A stretch of DNA of 64,000 nucleotides from Alterinioella nitratireducens (GCF_013155465.1 NZ_JABJVX010000004.1:328596-392595), one strand, 5' to 3'. Shown: positions 1 through 9,271, counted from the stretch's first letter. Program-made: numbers and translations. The notes: generated from the letters alone by a model not told the origin.

Positions 1-1
1 C

Positions 2-337
2 TATTCGACCGACCTGGCCGATATCGGGCGCTTCATCCGCCAGCATGATGCCTTCGTCGAATTCTGGCAGGCCGAGATGCCCGACCGGGTGCATGTGGTG
101 GATTACGAAGCCCTGACCGCCGAGCCCGAACCGCATATCCGCGCGCTGGTCGCGGCTGCCGGTCTGGACTGGCAGGACGCCTGCCTTGCGCCGCAGAATG
201 CCCGCCGCGATGTCGCCACGCTCAGCTTTTCGCAGGTGCGCCAGCCGATCTACCGCGCCTCGGTCGCGGCGTGGAAACGGTATCAGGAGGAACTGGCCCC
301 GCTTATTGACGCGCTCGAACAGCCGGTAACGCTTTGA
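2..337 (+). CDS. sulfotransferase family protein, C-terminal part (5' end outside window)
   Basis: The frame is open from base 2 and no start is needed, so the gene begins left of the window. The visible 111 residues contain VVDYEALTAEPEPHIRALV, followed by a Cys-containing segment and the run VRQPIYRASVAAWKRY. These are typical of the C-terminal third of PAPS-dependent sulfotransferases, where the Tyr-Glu helix and the (V/R)QPIY...W..Y segment lie near the nucleotide-binding region. The P-loop-like 5'-phosphosulfate motif would be in the missing N-terminal part. The gene ends just before a bidirectional hairpin terminator. Substrate cannot be inferred. Confidence 0.75.
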   Translation, partial: YSTDLADIGRFIRQHDAFVEFWQAEMPDRVHVVDYEALTAEPEPHIRALVAAAGLDWQDACLAPQNARRDVATLSFSQVRQPIYRASVAAWKRYQEELAPLIDALEQPVTL

Positions 338-349
338 GATCAGGACAAG

Positions 350-378
350 AAAAAAGCGGCCCCCAAAGGCCGCCTTTT
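350..378. terminator. bidirectional intrinsic terminator
   Basis: A GCGGCC/GGCCGC stem is flanked by an A-run on the left and a T-run on the right, so it can terminate both the sulfotransferase gene on the plus strand and the small gene on the minus strand. Confidence 0.8.
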
Positions 379-404
379 CATTGGGTCTGCCGTCTGCCGC
401 CGAC

Positions 405-530
405 TTACCCGAACCGCTTGGCTTTTGCCGCCTGACGGGCGCGATTGCGCTTTGCGCGGGCCCAGGGCATTTCGATCTGGTCCTTCTTGCTCTCTTGCAG
501 AACCTTTTCCATCCAGCGCCGTTTTGTCAT
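405..530 (-). CDS. small basic protein of 41 residues
   Basis: Starts MTKRRWMEKVLQESKK and ends AKAKRFG, with many Lys/Arg residues and a central MPWAR motif. I chose the ATG at 528-530 because it sits about 10 nt after an AAGGAC ribosome-binding sequence; the longer upstream reading is low-quality. Short proteins with an RRWMEKVL...MPWAR pattern recur in Rhodobacteraceae as uncharacterised conserved proteins (from memory). The gene ends at the bidirectional terminator. The positive charge would suit nucleic acid or ribosome binding, but that is inference. No known domain is recognised. Confidence 0.65.
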   Translation of the reverse strand: MTKRRWMEKVLQESKKDQIEMPWARAKRNRARQAAKAKRFG

Positions 531-806
531 TGTCCGTTGTCCTTGTCTCTGGCCCGTATCGGGCGATGCCTGTCCGGTTCTTCCGGGTTGAGGACACTCT
601 GGCGGGCAACTCGGGCCCCGTTGCGGCATGGGCGGCAGTTTTGTGCAAAAACCTCGGGGCGGGAATGTGGCGGGGCGGGGCCAGTGAAAATTGGCGGATG
701 GGTGCCTGCCATGGGCGAAAATCGGCGCGAATGGGGCGGGGGGCGCCCAAGCCTTGCCCCATTCGCGGGCAGGTGCGGCCCGAATCTGGCGAGGTTGCCC
801 AATCTG

Positions 807-1577
807 TCAGAGACGAATCGCCGAGATCAGCCGCCCGTAATCGACCTCGCCGCGATGTGTGGCGCGGCGGTAGGAATAAAACCGCGCCTCGTCCGAATAG
901 GTGCAATGGCCGGTCCATTCCGCATCGCCCACCCCCGCCGCGCGCAGCCGTGACAGGCCATAGCCCGGCAGATCGAACAGATACCGGTCGCCCGCGCCAT
1001 TCACGAAGAAACGCGCGTTTTCGGGCGCCTCGTCCAGGAACGGCTCGATGAAGTCCGGCCCGACCTCATAGGCGCGCTGGCTGATCGAGGGGCCGATCGC
1101 GGCGTGGATGTCCCCCCGCGTGGCCCCGAGCGCCTCCATTTCCGCAAGCGTGCGTTCCAGGATCCCGTCAAGCGCCCCGCGCCACCCGGCATGGGCGGCC
1201 CCGATCACGCCCGCCTTCGTGTCGGCCAGCAGCACCGGCTGGCAATCGGCGGTCAGGATGGCGATGGCGGTGCCGGGCGTGGCGCTGACGATACCGTCGG
1301 CCTCGGGGCGGGGCAGGGGTTGGGTGTCACCAACCGCGACGGCCCGGTCGCCATGGGTCTGGTGGACGGTAACCAGCCGCTCGACAGGCACTTCCATTGC
1401 ATGCGCAACGCGGGCGCGGTTCATGTCGACCACGGCGGATTGATCCGAGGATCCCTGGCCGCAATTGAGGCCCCGGAAGATGCCCGAGGACGCGCCCCCG
1501 GCCCGCGTGAAGAACCCGTGCCGCACCCCTTTCAGGAGGTCGGAGGTCAGACATTCAAGCTGCGGTGTCGCGGTCAT
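807..1577 (-). CDS. pgeF: peptidoglycan editing factor PgeF / multicopper polyphenol oxidase (YfiH) family
   Basis: 256 residues, the usual length for YfiH/YlmD/PgeF proteins. Family signatures are the N-terminal HGFFTRAGGAS, the central ILTADCQPVLLAD and HAGWRGALDGI blocks carrying the metal/active-site Cys and His, and the C-terminal CTYSDEARFYSYRR. The usual GPCI motif reads GPSI here; that Cys is not part of the metal site. Family members act on purine nucleosides or remove mis-incorporated L-Ser from muropeptides. Its start lies 3 nt after the midA stop, making it the third gene of lgt-midA-pgeF. Confidence 0.93.
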   Translation of the reverse strand: MTATPQLECLTSDLLKGVRHGFFTRAGGASSGIFRGLNCGQGSSDQSAVVDMNRARVAHAMEVPVERLVTVHQTHGDRAVAVGDTQPLPRPEADGIVSATPGTAIAILTADCQPVLLADTKAGVIGAAHAGWRGALDGILERTLAEMEALGATRGDIHAAIGPSISQRAYEVGPDFIEPFLDEAPENARFFVNGAGDRYLFDLPGYGLSRLRAAGVGDAEWTGHCTYSDEARFYSYRRATHRGEVDYGRLISAIRL

Positions 1578-1580
1578 CGC

Positions 1581-2645
1581 TCAGGCGGGCTCCAATCCCG
1601 GAGGTGCGGGGCAGTGCGTCGGGGTCAACGCCAGCACTTTGAAGAGCGTTCCCATTTCCGAGGGATGCGTCAACCGTCTGTGTGCCGCGATATGGCTGTC
1701 CAGCGCCGCGCCCTGCAGCTTCGCCGCCAGCGCCTCGGCCCGCGCGGTGATGCCGAGCCGTTCCAGGAACACGCCCTGCGGCGTGAGGCGTGAGGCCCGC
1801 GCGCGGCTGGCCGAGGCCAGCGGCCCGAACGCCACATGCGCGGTCAGATCGGCCGCGCCGGGGCTGGCCAGCGCATCGACAGGGGCATGGCCCCGCACCG
1901 CCTGCAACGTGTCTCCGATGCTGACCTCATCGCCATAATCGAGGATCAGCGCCGCGCCGCCAAGCGCCTCGATCCGGTTCCCGAAATCGGCGGCCAGCGC
2001 CTGCGCGGAGGCGTTCCATTCCGCGATTTGTCCCTCTTGGGTGTCGGCAACCCGATCCGCCAGGGCCTCCATCGGCGCCTCGGGGGCCAGGCCCCAGGCA
2101 AGCTGCCCGTCGACCACGCCGATCATGCGCTCATGCCAGCCGGTCTTGGCCCGCTGGAACTGGCGGATGGGCAGGGCGTCGAAAAACTCGTTGGCGATCA
2201 GGTAGGTGGGCAGGTCCGGCAGGCTTGCGGGATGGTCGTGGAACGTGACCTCATGGCCCTGCAATGCCGCTTCCTGCCGCGCGCGCAGGGCGGGCGAGGC
2301 CTCGACCAGGTGCAGCCGTAGGCCCGCGTGAAACCCCGGCACGCGCGCGGTTGCCCGCAGCGCGTCGGCCATCAGAGTGCCGCGCCCCGGCCCAAGCTCG
2401 ACCAGCGCGAATTCCTCCGGCGCGCCCTGATCCATCCAGACCTGCGCCAGCCACAGGCCGATCATCTCGCCGAACATCTGGGAGATCTCCGGCGCGGTGG
2501 TGAAATCGCCCGCGGCCCCAAGCGGATCGCGGGTGGTGTAGTAGCCATGCGTGGGGTGCAGCAGGCATTCGGTCATGTAATCCGCCACGCTGATCGGCCC
2601 GGTCCGCGCGATCCGGGCGACAAGCGCGCCGTGCAGCGCCGTCAT
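1581..2645 (-). CDS. midA: class I SAM-dependent methyltransferase, MidA/NDUFAF7 family
   Basis: 354 residues. It opens with an [23 protein letters not shown] segment, followed by [20 protein letters not shown] and the SAM-binding motif [18 protein letters not shown], then [11 protein letters not shown]. These are the hallmarks of the MidA family (PF02636), whose mitochondrial homologue NDUFAF7 dimethylates an arginine on complex I subunit NDUFS2. The ATG at 2643-2645 overlaps the TGA of lgt (ATGA), indicating translational coupling. The longer upstream frame is the lgt region read out of frame. A role in complex I assembly is inferred from the family. Confidence 0.93.
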   Translation of the reverse strand: MTALHGALVARIARTGPISVADYMTECLLHPTHGYYTTRDPLGAAGDFTTAPEISQMFGEMIGLWLAQVWMDQGAPEEFALVELGPGRGTLMADALRATARVPGFHAGLRLHLVEASPALRARQEAALQGHEVTFHDHPASLPDLPTYLIANEFFDALPIRQFQRAKTGWHERMIGVVDGQLAWGLAPEAPMEALADRVADTQEGQIAEWNASAQALAADFGNRIEALGGAALILDYGDEVSIGDTLQAVRGHAPVDALASPGAADLTAHVAFGPLASASRARASRLTPQGVFLERLGITARAEALAAKLQGAALDSHIAAHRRLTHPSEMGTLFKVLALTPTHCPAPPGLEPA

Positions 2646-3556
2646 CGCGCGCGCCTGGGCACCAACACCATGATGAACAGCCCGGCAACGATCATCGGCA
2701 GCGACAGGATCTGCCCCATGCTCAGCCCCATATCGCCCATCTGCACGACATAGCCCATCGGGTTTTCCGCGCTGATGAAGAGGTCGTCTGCCTGCCGGAA
2801 GAACTCCACGATGAATCGCGCGAGGCCGTATCCCGCGATGAACAGCCCCAGGATAAGCCCCGGCCGTTTCAGCGCCCCGCGGGCCCATGCCAGCCACAGC
2901 AGAAGCGCGCCCAGGATCAGCCCCTCCAGGGCCGCCTCGTAAAGCTGCGAGGGATGGCGCGCGCAGACCAGTTGACCGGCCATTTCGACGATCCCCACCG
3001 GCCCTTCGCAATCCTGCGCCGCAAGTCCCGGAAACACCACGCCCCAGGGCGCATCGGTGGGCCGCCCCCACAGCTCGGCATTGATGAAATTCGCCACCCG
3101 GCCAAAGAACAGACCGAAAGGCGTGACCATCGCCATCGCGTCATGCACCTGCAACACCGGCAGCCGGTTGAGGCGGCAGAAGATGAGCCCCGCAACCATG
3201 ACCCCGAGGAACCCGCCATGAAACGACATGCCGCCCTGCCAGATCTGCACGATCTCGGCAGGGTTTTGCCAGTAATAGGCCGGCTGGTAGAAGATCACGT
3301 AGCCAAGCCGCCCGCCCAGGATCACGCCCAGGATCACCCATGTCAGCAGGTTTTCGACCTGCGCGGGCGTCATCGGCGCGGTGTCACCTGGCCACAGCTC
3401 GGGCCGCTTCACCGCCCGCACGATCACCCGCCAGCCGAGGATCAGCCCCGCGATATAGGCCAGCGCATACCAGCGCAGCTCGAACATCATGAAGCCCAGG
3501 TCGAGCGAGAAGATCACCGGATCAATGGGCGGAAAGGGGAGCGCTGCGGGGAGCAT
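2642..3556 (-). CDS. lgt: phosphatidylglycerol--prolipoprotein diacylglyceryl transferase
   Basis: 304 residues with about seven membrane helices. Characteristic Lgt motifs are present: the HGGFLG loop ([13 protein letters not shown]), the Lgt signature [15 protein letters not shown], and [13 protein letters not shown]. The enzyme attaches diacylglycerol to the lipobox cysteine of prolipoproteins at the inner membrane. The start at 3556 ([14 protein letters not shown]) gives the normal N-terminus; upstream extension is non-family. First gene of the lgt-midA-pgeF operon, divergent from ubiK. Confidence 0.97.
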   Translation of the reverse strand: MLPAALPFPPIDPVIFSLDLGFMMFELRWYALAYIAGLILGWRVIVRAVKRPELWPGDTAPMTPAQVENLLTWVILGVILGGRLGYVIFYQPAYYWQNPAEIVQIWQGGMSFHGGFLGVMVAGLIFCRLNRLPVLQVHDAMAMVTPFGLFFGRVANFINAELWGRPTDAPWGVVFPGLAAQDCEGPVGIVEMAGQLVCARHPSQLYEAALEGLILGALLLWLAWARGALKRPGLILGLFIAGYGLARFIVEFFRQADDLFISAENPMGYVVQMGDMGLSMGQILSLPMIVAGLFIMVLVPRRAR

Positions 3557-3676
3557 GGGAAACCTTCCTTGGGAACGATTACGGCTTGGATGGCCCATGC
3601 CCTGCGGCGAAGTCAACCTTGATGCCCCGGCCCGGAAGGGCCATATGAAAGCCCAAGCCACCAGGAGGCACGCAAG

Positions 3677-3925
3677 ATGCAGACCCGCAACAAGATCATG
3701 GAAGATATCGGCCAGCTGATGACCAACGCGATGGGCGTGGCGCAGGGGGCCAAGGACGAGGCCGAGACCGCGATCAAGTCGGCCATGGACCGCTGGCTCG
3801 CCGACCGCGATTTCGTCACGCGGGAGGAGTTCGACGCCGTGCGCGCCATGGCCCAGAAGGCGCGCGAGGAAAACGAGGCGCTCAAGGCCCGGATCGCGGC
3901 GCTGGAATCGGACGGTCAGGGCTGA
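3677..3925 (+). CDS. ubiK: UbiK-type accessory factor (BMFP domain)
   Basis: 82 residues, starting [20 protein letters not shown] after a strong AGGAGG site. The N-terminal amphipathic helix and the C-terminal coiled coil (about residues 45-78, [15 protein letters not shown]) match the BMFP/UbiK family, which scaffolds the cytosolic ubiquinone biosynthesis complex and associates with membranes. Divergent from lgt with about 120 bp between them. Confidence 0.9.
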   Translation: MQTRNKIMEDIGQLMTNAMGVAQGAKDEAETAIKSAMDRWLADRDFVTREEFDAVRAMAQKAREENEALKARIAALESDGQG

Positions 3926-4512
3926 GCCCGGCAAGGGTTCCCTCAACTGATTGTTTCCGGGGTCGGGAAATCGGTCCCTGAATCGTCAGATTTCGGCCCC
4001 CATTCCGCAGTTTTGATCTGTCACAACGGGGCTATGCCGCAGAGCGCAATCAATTCATTCCCCCGGATCGCCACCCATGTTCGGTTTCAGCCTCCCCGTC
4101 AATCTCCTGCTTCTGGTCGCCAGCCTGGCGTGCCTGATCGGCCTGCTTCAATGGCTGGCCCGCAGGGCGAAGCGGCGGCGCGACGAGGATGACCAGGATG
4201 TCGAACCCCTGACCACCAGCCTTGCCCGCACCCGCAGATTGCCCAGGGGCGGCGGCGGCACCTGATCCGGCGCATAAAGCCATCCACATGCCTGAAATTA
4301 CTTGTGGATAGGTTGCATCGGCGGCCCGTTCCCCCCTGTCACAGGTAAAATTATCCTTTACAGGATGCCCCTGACCCTCCACCATATCTGGTATGGGGTC
4401 GGGCACGCTCCGGCGACCCATAGTACAAGACCCAGCTTCTAGTAGGGGCGGCGGATCTGTCGGGTCCGACACTCCTGCCGAGGCTGCCAACGAGAAAAAA
4501 GAGGCCTGGGCA
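3926..4512. other. 587-bp stretch between ubiK and the YbjN gene
   Basis: Holds only the possible 62-codon membrane protein at 4077-4265. Apart from that I see no RNA gene, convincing terminator or repeat. The part from about 4290 to 4420 is somewhat AT-richer than its surroundings and could carry the promoter of the YbjN gene. Confidence 0.5.
4077..4265 (+). CDS. possible small single-pass membrane protein (62 residues)
   Basis: A single N-terminal hydrophobic helix (about residues 5-26, NLLLLVASLACLIGLLQWL) is followed by a Lys/Arg-rich positive-inside patch, an acidic segment and a Gly-rich tail. Third codon positions are strongly GC-rich, like the host genes, which favours real coding. 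Against it, no convincing ribosome-binding site precedes the ATG and no family is recognised. Confidence 0.42.
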   Translation: MFGFSLPVNLLLLVASLACLIGLLQWLARRAKRRRDEDDQDVEPLTTSLARTRRLPRGGGGT

Positions 4513-5016
4513 ATGTCACTCTCCGAGCAATATCTGGAGGTCGAAGACCTTCACCCCATCGACATCGTGGAAACGCTGGCGACGCATCACGACTGGGATT
4601 TCGACCGCGTCGCCGACGATCAGATCGCCATGGCGATCGAGGGCCAGTGGCGCACCTATTCCGTCACCCTGGCCTGGTCCTCCTATGACGAGACGCTGCG
4701 GATGATCTGCACCTTCGACATGGAGCCGCCCGAGGGCACGCTGCCCGCGCTTTACGAGACGCTGAACCTGACCAATGACAAATGTTGGGCGGGGGCCTTC
4801 AGCTACTGGCACGCGCAGCGGCTGATGGTCTATCGCTACGGCCTGGTCCTGGCCGGTGAACAGATGGCAAGCCCCGATCAGATCGCCTGCATGGTCGAAA
4901 CAGCCGTCATGGCGGCCGAGCGCTACTACCCGGCCTTCCAGCTGGCCTGTTGGGGCAACAAGACCCCGGAACAGGCGATGCAGGTGGCCATCGCCCAGAC
5001 CTACGGTCGCGCCTGA
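4513..5016 (+). CDS. YbjN domain-containing protein
   Basis: 167 residues from the ATG at 4513 (MSLSEQYLEVEDLHPIDIVE). The mixed alpha/beta layout with WRTYSVTLAWSSYDETLRM and LPALYETLNLTNDKCWAGAF is typical of the YbjN (DUF1790) fold, which is related to type III secretion chaperones. The biochemical role is unknown. It lies about 70 bp upstream of proC, an arrangement recurrent in Rhodobacteraceae (from memory). The longer upstream frame lacks family resemblance. Confidence 0.88.
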   Translation: MSLSEQYLEVEDLHPIDIVETLATHHDWDFDRVADDQIAMAIEGQWRTYSVTLAWSSYDETLRMICTFDMEPPEGTLPALYETLNLTNDKCWAGAFSYWHAQRLMVYRYGLVLAGEQMASPDQIACMVETAVMAAERYYPAFQLACWGNKTPEQAMQVAIAQTYGRA

Positions 5017-5085
5017 CCCCCCATTGCAGCCGCCCCCGCCTGCGCATAGGCTCCGCGCCGATGCGCAGATAAAACGGGGGACGCG

Positions 5086-5895
5086 ATGGGTTTCGATCAG
5101 ATCAAGACGCGCGGGCTGGTGATGCTCGGCTGCGGCAAGATGGGGCAGGCGATGCTGGAGGGTTGGCTTGCCCGTGGCATCCCGGCTGACAGCGTCACCG
5201 TCATCGACCCGCGCCCCTCCGACTGGGTCAAGGCCAGGGGCATGCACGTCAACACGGAGCTGCCCGTTGACCCCGCCGTCGCGATCGTCGCCGTCAAACC
5301 GCAATTCATGGGTGAGGCGCTGCCGCAGCTGAAACCGCTTGGTGGCGGGGATTGCCTGATCGTCTCGGTCGCCGCCGGCACGCCGATTGCCACCTTCGAG
5401 ACAACCCTCGGTGCAGGCACCCGCGTGATCCGCGCCATGCCCAACACCCCCGCCGCCGTGGGCCGCGGCATCACCGCGATCATCGGCAACGCGGCCTCCG
5501 GCCCCGCGGATGCCGACCTCGCCGAGGCGCTGCTCTGTGCCGTGGGGCAGGTGGTGCGGCTGGACAGCGAGGATCAGATCGACGCGGTCACCGGCGTCTC
5601 CGGCTCTGGTCCGGCCTATGTCTTCTACATGATCGACGCGCTTGCCGCCGCCGCGCGGGCGGAAGGATTGCCCGAGGAGATGGCGATGCGGCTTGCCAAG
5701 GCCACCGTTGCGGGCGCGGGCGCGCTGGCCGAGGCCGCCGACGACACCCCCGAACAGTTGCGCATCAACGTGACCAGCCCCAATGGCACCACGCAGGCGG
5801 GGCTTGAGGTGTTGATGGCCGAGGATGGCCTCATGCCGCTGATGCGCGCCACCGTGGCCGCCGCCGCGAACCGCAGCCGGGAGCTCAAGGCATGA
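5086..5895 (+). CDS. proC: pyrroline-5-carboxylate reductase
   Basis: 269 residues. Rossmann motif LGCGKMGQAMLEGWL near the N-terminus, then the ProC signatures VKPQF, RAMPNTPAAVGRG and the active-site segment VTGVSGSGPAYVF. The C-terminal VTSPNGTTQAGL is the conserved substrate-binding loop. It catalyses the last step of proline synthesis with NAD(P)H. A GGGGGA ribosome-binding site precedes the ATG. The stop overlaps the start of csaA (ATGA). Confidence 0.97.
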   Translation: MGFDQIKTRGLVMLGCGKMGQAMLEGWLARGIPADSVTVIDPRPSDWVKARGMHVNTELPVDPAVAIVAVKPQFMGEALPQLKPLGGGDCLIVSVAAGTPIATFETTLGAGTRVIRAMPNTPAAVGRGITAIIGNAASGPADADLAEALLCAVGQVVRLDSEDQIDAVTGVSGSGPAYVFYMIDALAAAARAEGLPEEMAMRLAKATVAGAGALAEAADDTPEQLRINVTSPNGTTQAGLEVLMAEDGLMPLMRATVAAAANRSRELKA

Positions 5896-6233
5896 GCGAC
5901 GAGATCGGATTCGACGACTTCCTCAAGGTCGACATCCGCGTCGGCACCGTGACCCGCGCCGAACCCTTCCCCGAGGCGCGCAAACCCGCGATCAAGCTCT
6001 GGGTCGATTTCGGCGGCGAGATCGGCGAGCGGAAATCCTCGGCCCAGATCACCGCGCATTACACGCCCGAGGCGCTGATCGGGAGGCAGGTCATGGCAGT
6101 GGTGAATTTCCCAGCCCGCCAGATCGGCCCGATGCGGTCGGAAATCCTCGTGCTCGGCCTGCCCGACGCGGAGGGAGAGATCGTGCTGATCGGCCCCGAC
6201 CACCCGGTGCCCACCGGGGGGCGGATGCATTGA
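5892..6233 (+). CDS. csaA: CsaA-type tRNA-binding protein
   Basis: 113 residues forming one OB-fold tRNA-binding domain. It begins GFDDFLKVDIRVGTV and carries the family motifs KSSAQIT, VNFPARQIGPMRSEILVLG and VPTGGRMH. CsaA proteins are dimeric RNA-binding proteins with reported chaperone-like activity in protein export; the exact role is unsettled. It overlaps proC by 4 nt and its stop overlaps the start of the next gene. Confidence 0.93.
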   Translation: MSDEIGFDDFLKVDIRVGTVTRAEPFPEARKPAIKLWVDFGGEIGERKSSAQITAHYTPEALIGRQVMAVVNFPARQIGPMRSEILVLGLPDAEGEIVLIGPDHPVPTGGRMH

Positions 6234-7174
6234 AACTGCTGATCTCCCGCACCCTGACCGACGATGTCATGCGCCGCGCCCGCGCCGAATTCGACCTGCT
6301 GGAGCGCGACACCAGCACCTCGCTTGGACGGGCCGAGACAATCGAGGCTCTGCACAAAGCCGACATCCTCCTGCCCACGCTCGGCGATGCCCTGGGGGCG
6401 GAGGCTTTCACCGGCGACGGGCTGCGCTGCAAGCTGCTGGCCAATTTCGGCGTCGGCTATAACCATATCGACGTTGAGGCCGCCCGCGCGCACGGCATTG
6501 CCGTCACCAACACGCCGGGCGCCGTTACCGATGCCACCGCCGACATCGCCATGACGCTTCTGCTGATGACCGCGCGCCGCGCAGGCGAGGGGGAACGGCT
6601 GGTGCGTGCGGGCAAGTGGTCCGGCTGGCACCCGGTGCAGATGTTGGGCCAGCACGTCACGGGAAAGCGTCTCGGCATCGTCGGCATGGGCCGGATCGGG
6701 CAGGCCATCGCCAGACGCGCGCATTTCGGCTTTGGCATGCAGGTTGCCTATACCAGCCGCAGCCCCAAGGATATGCCCTTCCCGGCGGAGGCGCTGCCGC
6801 TGCCCGACCTTCTTGCCAGGTGCGATTTCGTGGCCCTCGCCGTGCCCGCCAGCCCCGAAACGCATCACCTGATCGGCGCGCGGGAACTGGCCCAGATGCA
6901 GCCCCACGCGGTGCTGGTCAATATCGCGCGCGGCGATGTGGTGGACGAATCCGCCCTGATCCATGCCCTGCAAAGCCACCGGATCGCAGGCGCGGGCCTC
7001 GATGTCTACGAGTTCGAACCGGACGTCCCCCCGGCCTTGCGCGCGCTGCAAAACGTCACCCTGCTGCCCCATCTCGGCACCGCCACCGAGGAGGTGCGCA
7101 GCGCCATGGGCCATATGGCCCTCGACAACGCCATCGCCTTCCGCGACGGCCACCCGCTGCCCAACCCGGTCTGA
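6230..7174 (+). CDS. D-isomer 2-hydroxyacid dehydrogenase (glyoxylate/hydroxypyruvate reductase type)
   Basis: 314 residues. The NAD(P)-binding motif GIVGMGRIGQAIARR is central, and the catalytic Arg (VNIARGDVVDE), Glu (DVYEFEP) and His (LLPHLGTATEEVR) are all present. It resembles D-glycerate dehydrogenase/GRHPR enzymes. The start is a TTG at 6230 that overlaps the csaA stop (TTGA). No nearby ATG gives the conserved N-terminal KLLISRTL, so the TTG is preferred. Substrate specificity is not determined. Confidence 0.9.
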   Translation: MKLLISRTLTDDVMRRARAEFDLLERDTSTSLGRAETIEALHKADILLPTLGDALGAEAFTGDGLRCKLLANFGVGYNHIDVEAARAHGIAVTNTPGAVTDATADIAMTLLLMTARRAGEGERLVRAGKWSGWHPVQMLGQHVTGKRLGIVGMGRIGQAIARRAHFGFGMQVAYTSRSPKDMPFPAEALPLPDLLARCDFVALAVPASPETHHLIGARELAQMQPHAVLVNIARGDVVDESALIHALQSHRIAGAGLDVYEFEPDVPPALRALQNVTLLPHLGTATEEVRSAMGHMALDNAIAFRDGHPLPNPV

Positions 7175-7180
7175 CTGTCC

Positions 7181-7289
7181 CATCTTCTTGGTGGAAATAC
7201 TCTGGGGGTTTGGGGGCGTCGTCCATTGGGCTTGAACCAATGGCGCACAATGAACGACCCCCAACCGGTCGGATTGCGAAGCAATTCGA
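7181..7289 (+). repeat. REP-like intergenic element, copy A
   Basis: Starts CATCTTCTTGGT, carries a GGGGG...CCCCC-flanked inverted repeat, and ends in a 26-nt block (7264-7289) identical to 55921-55946. The end block itself forms a GATTGC/GCAATT hairpin. It lies at the convergent 3' ends of the dehydrogenase and tdk genes. Confidence 0.75.
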
Positions 7290-7295
7290 CCCCAC

Positions 7296-7883
7296 TCAGC
7301 GCACCCGATCCCCGATCTCCTCGCGGAAATGCTTGCGGCAGAGCGACACATAACGGTCATTGCCGCCCACCTCGACCTGCGCCCCCTCGCGCATCGCGTG
7401 TCCGTCTGCATCCACCCGGATCACCATCGTCGCCTTGCGCCCGCAATGACAGATCGTGCGCACCTCGCGCATCTCGTCGGCCAGCGCCAGCAATGCCGCC
7501 GATCCCGGAAACAGCTCGCCCCGGAAATCGACGCGCAGCCCGTAGCACATCACCGGCACGCGCAGGTCATCGACCGCGCGGGCCAGTTGCCAGACCTGGT
7601 CGCGGGTCAGCCATTGCGCCTCGTCCAGCAGCACACAGGCGCAGGGTCCCGCCGTGAGCCGCGTCTCGATCATCTCGAAAAGGTCGGTCGAGGCGCCATA
7701 GGTATCGGCAGGCGCCGAGATGCCGATGCGGCTGGCGATCTGGCCCTTGCCTGCCCGGTCATCGAAATTCGCGGTCAGCAGATAGGTCTGCATCCCCCGC
7801 TCGTTATAGTTGTAGGAGGCCTGCAACAGCAGCGTCGATTTGCCCGCGTTCATGGTGGAGTAGTTGAAGAACAGTTTCGGCAT
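7296..7883 (-). CDS. tdk: thymidine kinase
   Basis: 195 residues, type II thymidine kinase. The P-loop lies in FNYSTMNAGKSTLLL, the catalytic/lid acid in LLDEAQWL, and a structural zinc ribbon in the C-terminal CHCGRKA and LCRKH pairs. It phosphorylates thymidine in the salvage pathway. The ATG at 7881-7883 gives the canonical MPKLFFNYSTMN start. Convergent with the upstream dehydrogenase and divergent from the P450 gene. Confidence 0.96.
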   Translation of the reverse strand: MPKLFFNYSTMNAGKSTLLLQASYNYNERGMQTYLLTANFDDRAGKGQIASRIGISAPADTYGASTDLFEMIETRLTAGPCACVLLDEAQWLTRDQVWQLARAVDDLRVPVMCYGLRVDFRGELFPGSAALLALADEMREVRTICHCGRKATMVIRVDADGHAMREGAQVEVGGNDRYVSLCRKHFREEIGDRVR

Positions 7884-8026
7884 GGTCAGGACGGGTCCGC
7901 TTGGGCGTGGATAAAGACAGCCCGGAGAGGGGCGAGAAAACCGATTCAATGTCAACCCGAAAGCCTCTAGGATGCGCGCGAAACGCCCTCATCGGGGGCC
8001 AGTGTTTGACGTCAATCGGGGGAAGA

Positions 8027-9196
8027 ATGTCCGACGCGCCGATCTATGAAATTGACCCGGAGGCTTTCTGGTCCGATCCCTATCCGGACCTGAAACGCAT
8101 GCGCGAGACCGTGCCCATCGCCTATGTGCCGCAGCTTGGCGCGACGCTGATCACCCGGCGAAACGACATCTTCGAGCAGGAAAAGCGCGTCGATGTGTTC
8201 TCCTCGGTGCAGCCCGACGGGCTGATGACGCTGCTGATGGGCCAGAACATGATGCGCAAGGACGGTGATCCGCATATGGCCGAGCGGCGCGCGATCTTCC
8301 CCGCGATCTCGCCCAAGACGGTCAAGGATGTCTGGCGCGCGCATTTCAAGGTGCGCACCATGGTGATCCTGGACGTGCTGGAGGAGCGCGGCGAATGCGA
8401 CCTTGTCGCGGATTACGCGATGCCGGTCTCGGCCGAGGCGCTCAAGGTGCTGACGGGCCTGACCAACATGAGCTACCCCGAGATGGACCGCGTCAGCCAG
8501 GGGCTTATCGACGGCTGTTCGAACTACGCGGGCGACCTGGAGGTCGAGGCCTATTGCAAGGCCTGCACCACCTCCATCGACAACCATATCGACGCGCGGA
8601 TGCCCGCGCTGCGGGCCAACCCCGACAGCTCGCTTCTGTCGGTGATGATGCAGGCGGGGCTCAGCTCCAGCCAGATCCGGGCCAATATCAAGCTGGCGAT
8701 CTCGGGCGGGCAGAACGAACCGCGCGATGCCATCGCGGGCACCGCCTGGGCGCTGATGACCAACCCGGATCAGCGCTGGATGATCCGCGACGGCAAGGTC
8801 ACCTGGCTCAAGGCGTTCGAGGAATATGCCCGCTGGATCTCGCCCATCGGCATGTCGCCGCGCCGGGTCGCGCGCGAGGAGGTGGTGAACGGCGTCACCT
8901 TCCACCCCGAGGATCGGGTGTTCCTGATGTTCGGCTCGGCCAATCGCGATGCCGATTGCTTCGCCCGCCCCGACGATTTCGACGTGACCCAGGACAGCAG
9001 CGCCGCGATCCCCTTCGGCGCCGGCCCGCATTTCTGCGCCGGGGCCTGGGCCGCGCGCTGCCTGATCGCCGATATTGCCCTGCCGATGCTGTTCGAGCGG
9101 CTCAAGGGCCTGCGCCCCGCCGACCCGAAACAGACGAGCTTCGGTGGATGGGCCTTCCGCGGGCCGCTCAAGATGCCGGTGGTCTGGGACAGCTGA
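8027..9196 (+). CDS. cytochrome P450 with unusual I-helix
   Basis: 389 residues from the ATG at 8027, which follows GGGGGAAGA. The haem-binding motif FGAGPHFCAG places the axial ligand at Cys337, and an ExxR pair is present (EYAR). The I-helix segment reads ISGGQNEPRD rather than the usual (A/G)Gx(D/E)T, so the acid-alcohol pair is replaced by Asn-Glu. The protein is soluble and needs external redox partners, none of which are encoded nearby. It is followed by aldolase, FAD monooxygenase and fatty acid hydroxylase genes on the same strand, suggesting an oxidative pathway of unknown substrate. Confidence 0.92.
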   Translation: MSDAPIYEIDPEAFWSDPYPDLKRMRETVPIAYVPQLGATLITRRNDIFEQEKRVDVFSSVQPDGLMTLLMGQNMMRKDGDPHMAERRAIFPAISPKTVKDVWRAHFKVRTMVILDVLEERGECDLVADYAMPVSAEALKVLTGLTNMSYPEMDRVSQGLIDGCSNYAGDLEVEAYCKACTTSIDNHIDARMPALRANPDSSLLSVMMQAGLSSSQIRANIKLAISGGQNEPRDAIAGTAWALMTNPDQRWMIRDGKVTWLKAFEEYARWISPIGMSPRRVAREEVVNGVTFHPEDRVFLMFGSANRDADCFARPDDFDVTQDSSAAIPFGAGPHFCAGAWAARCLIADIALPMLFERLKGLRPADPKQTSFGGWAFRGPLKMPVVWDS

Positions 9197-9220
9197 CCGA
9201 TTGGTGCGCGCCGGGGCCGA

Positions 9221-9271
9221 AGAATTTTCCTTCAAAATTCTTCCGGTCCCAGAATTTTGAAGGAAAATTCT
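9221..9271. repeat. inverted pair of 21-nt palindromic units
   Basis: Unit 9221-9241 and its exact reverse complement 9251-9271 are separated by 9 nt. Each unit is itself a near-palindrome with AGAATTTT/AAAATTCT arms. It lies just after the P450 stop and may act as a terminator. Confidence 0.85.

Noticed and set aside
340..1051. Several long frames on both strands between the sulfotransferase end and pgeF
   Set aside because: They are GC-rich shadow frames with Arg/Pro-rich, family-less translations; only the 41-residue minus-strand gene has a ribosome-binding site and sensible composition.
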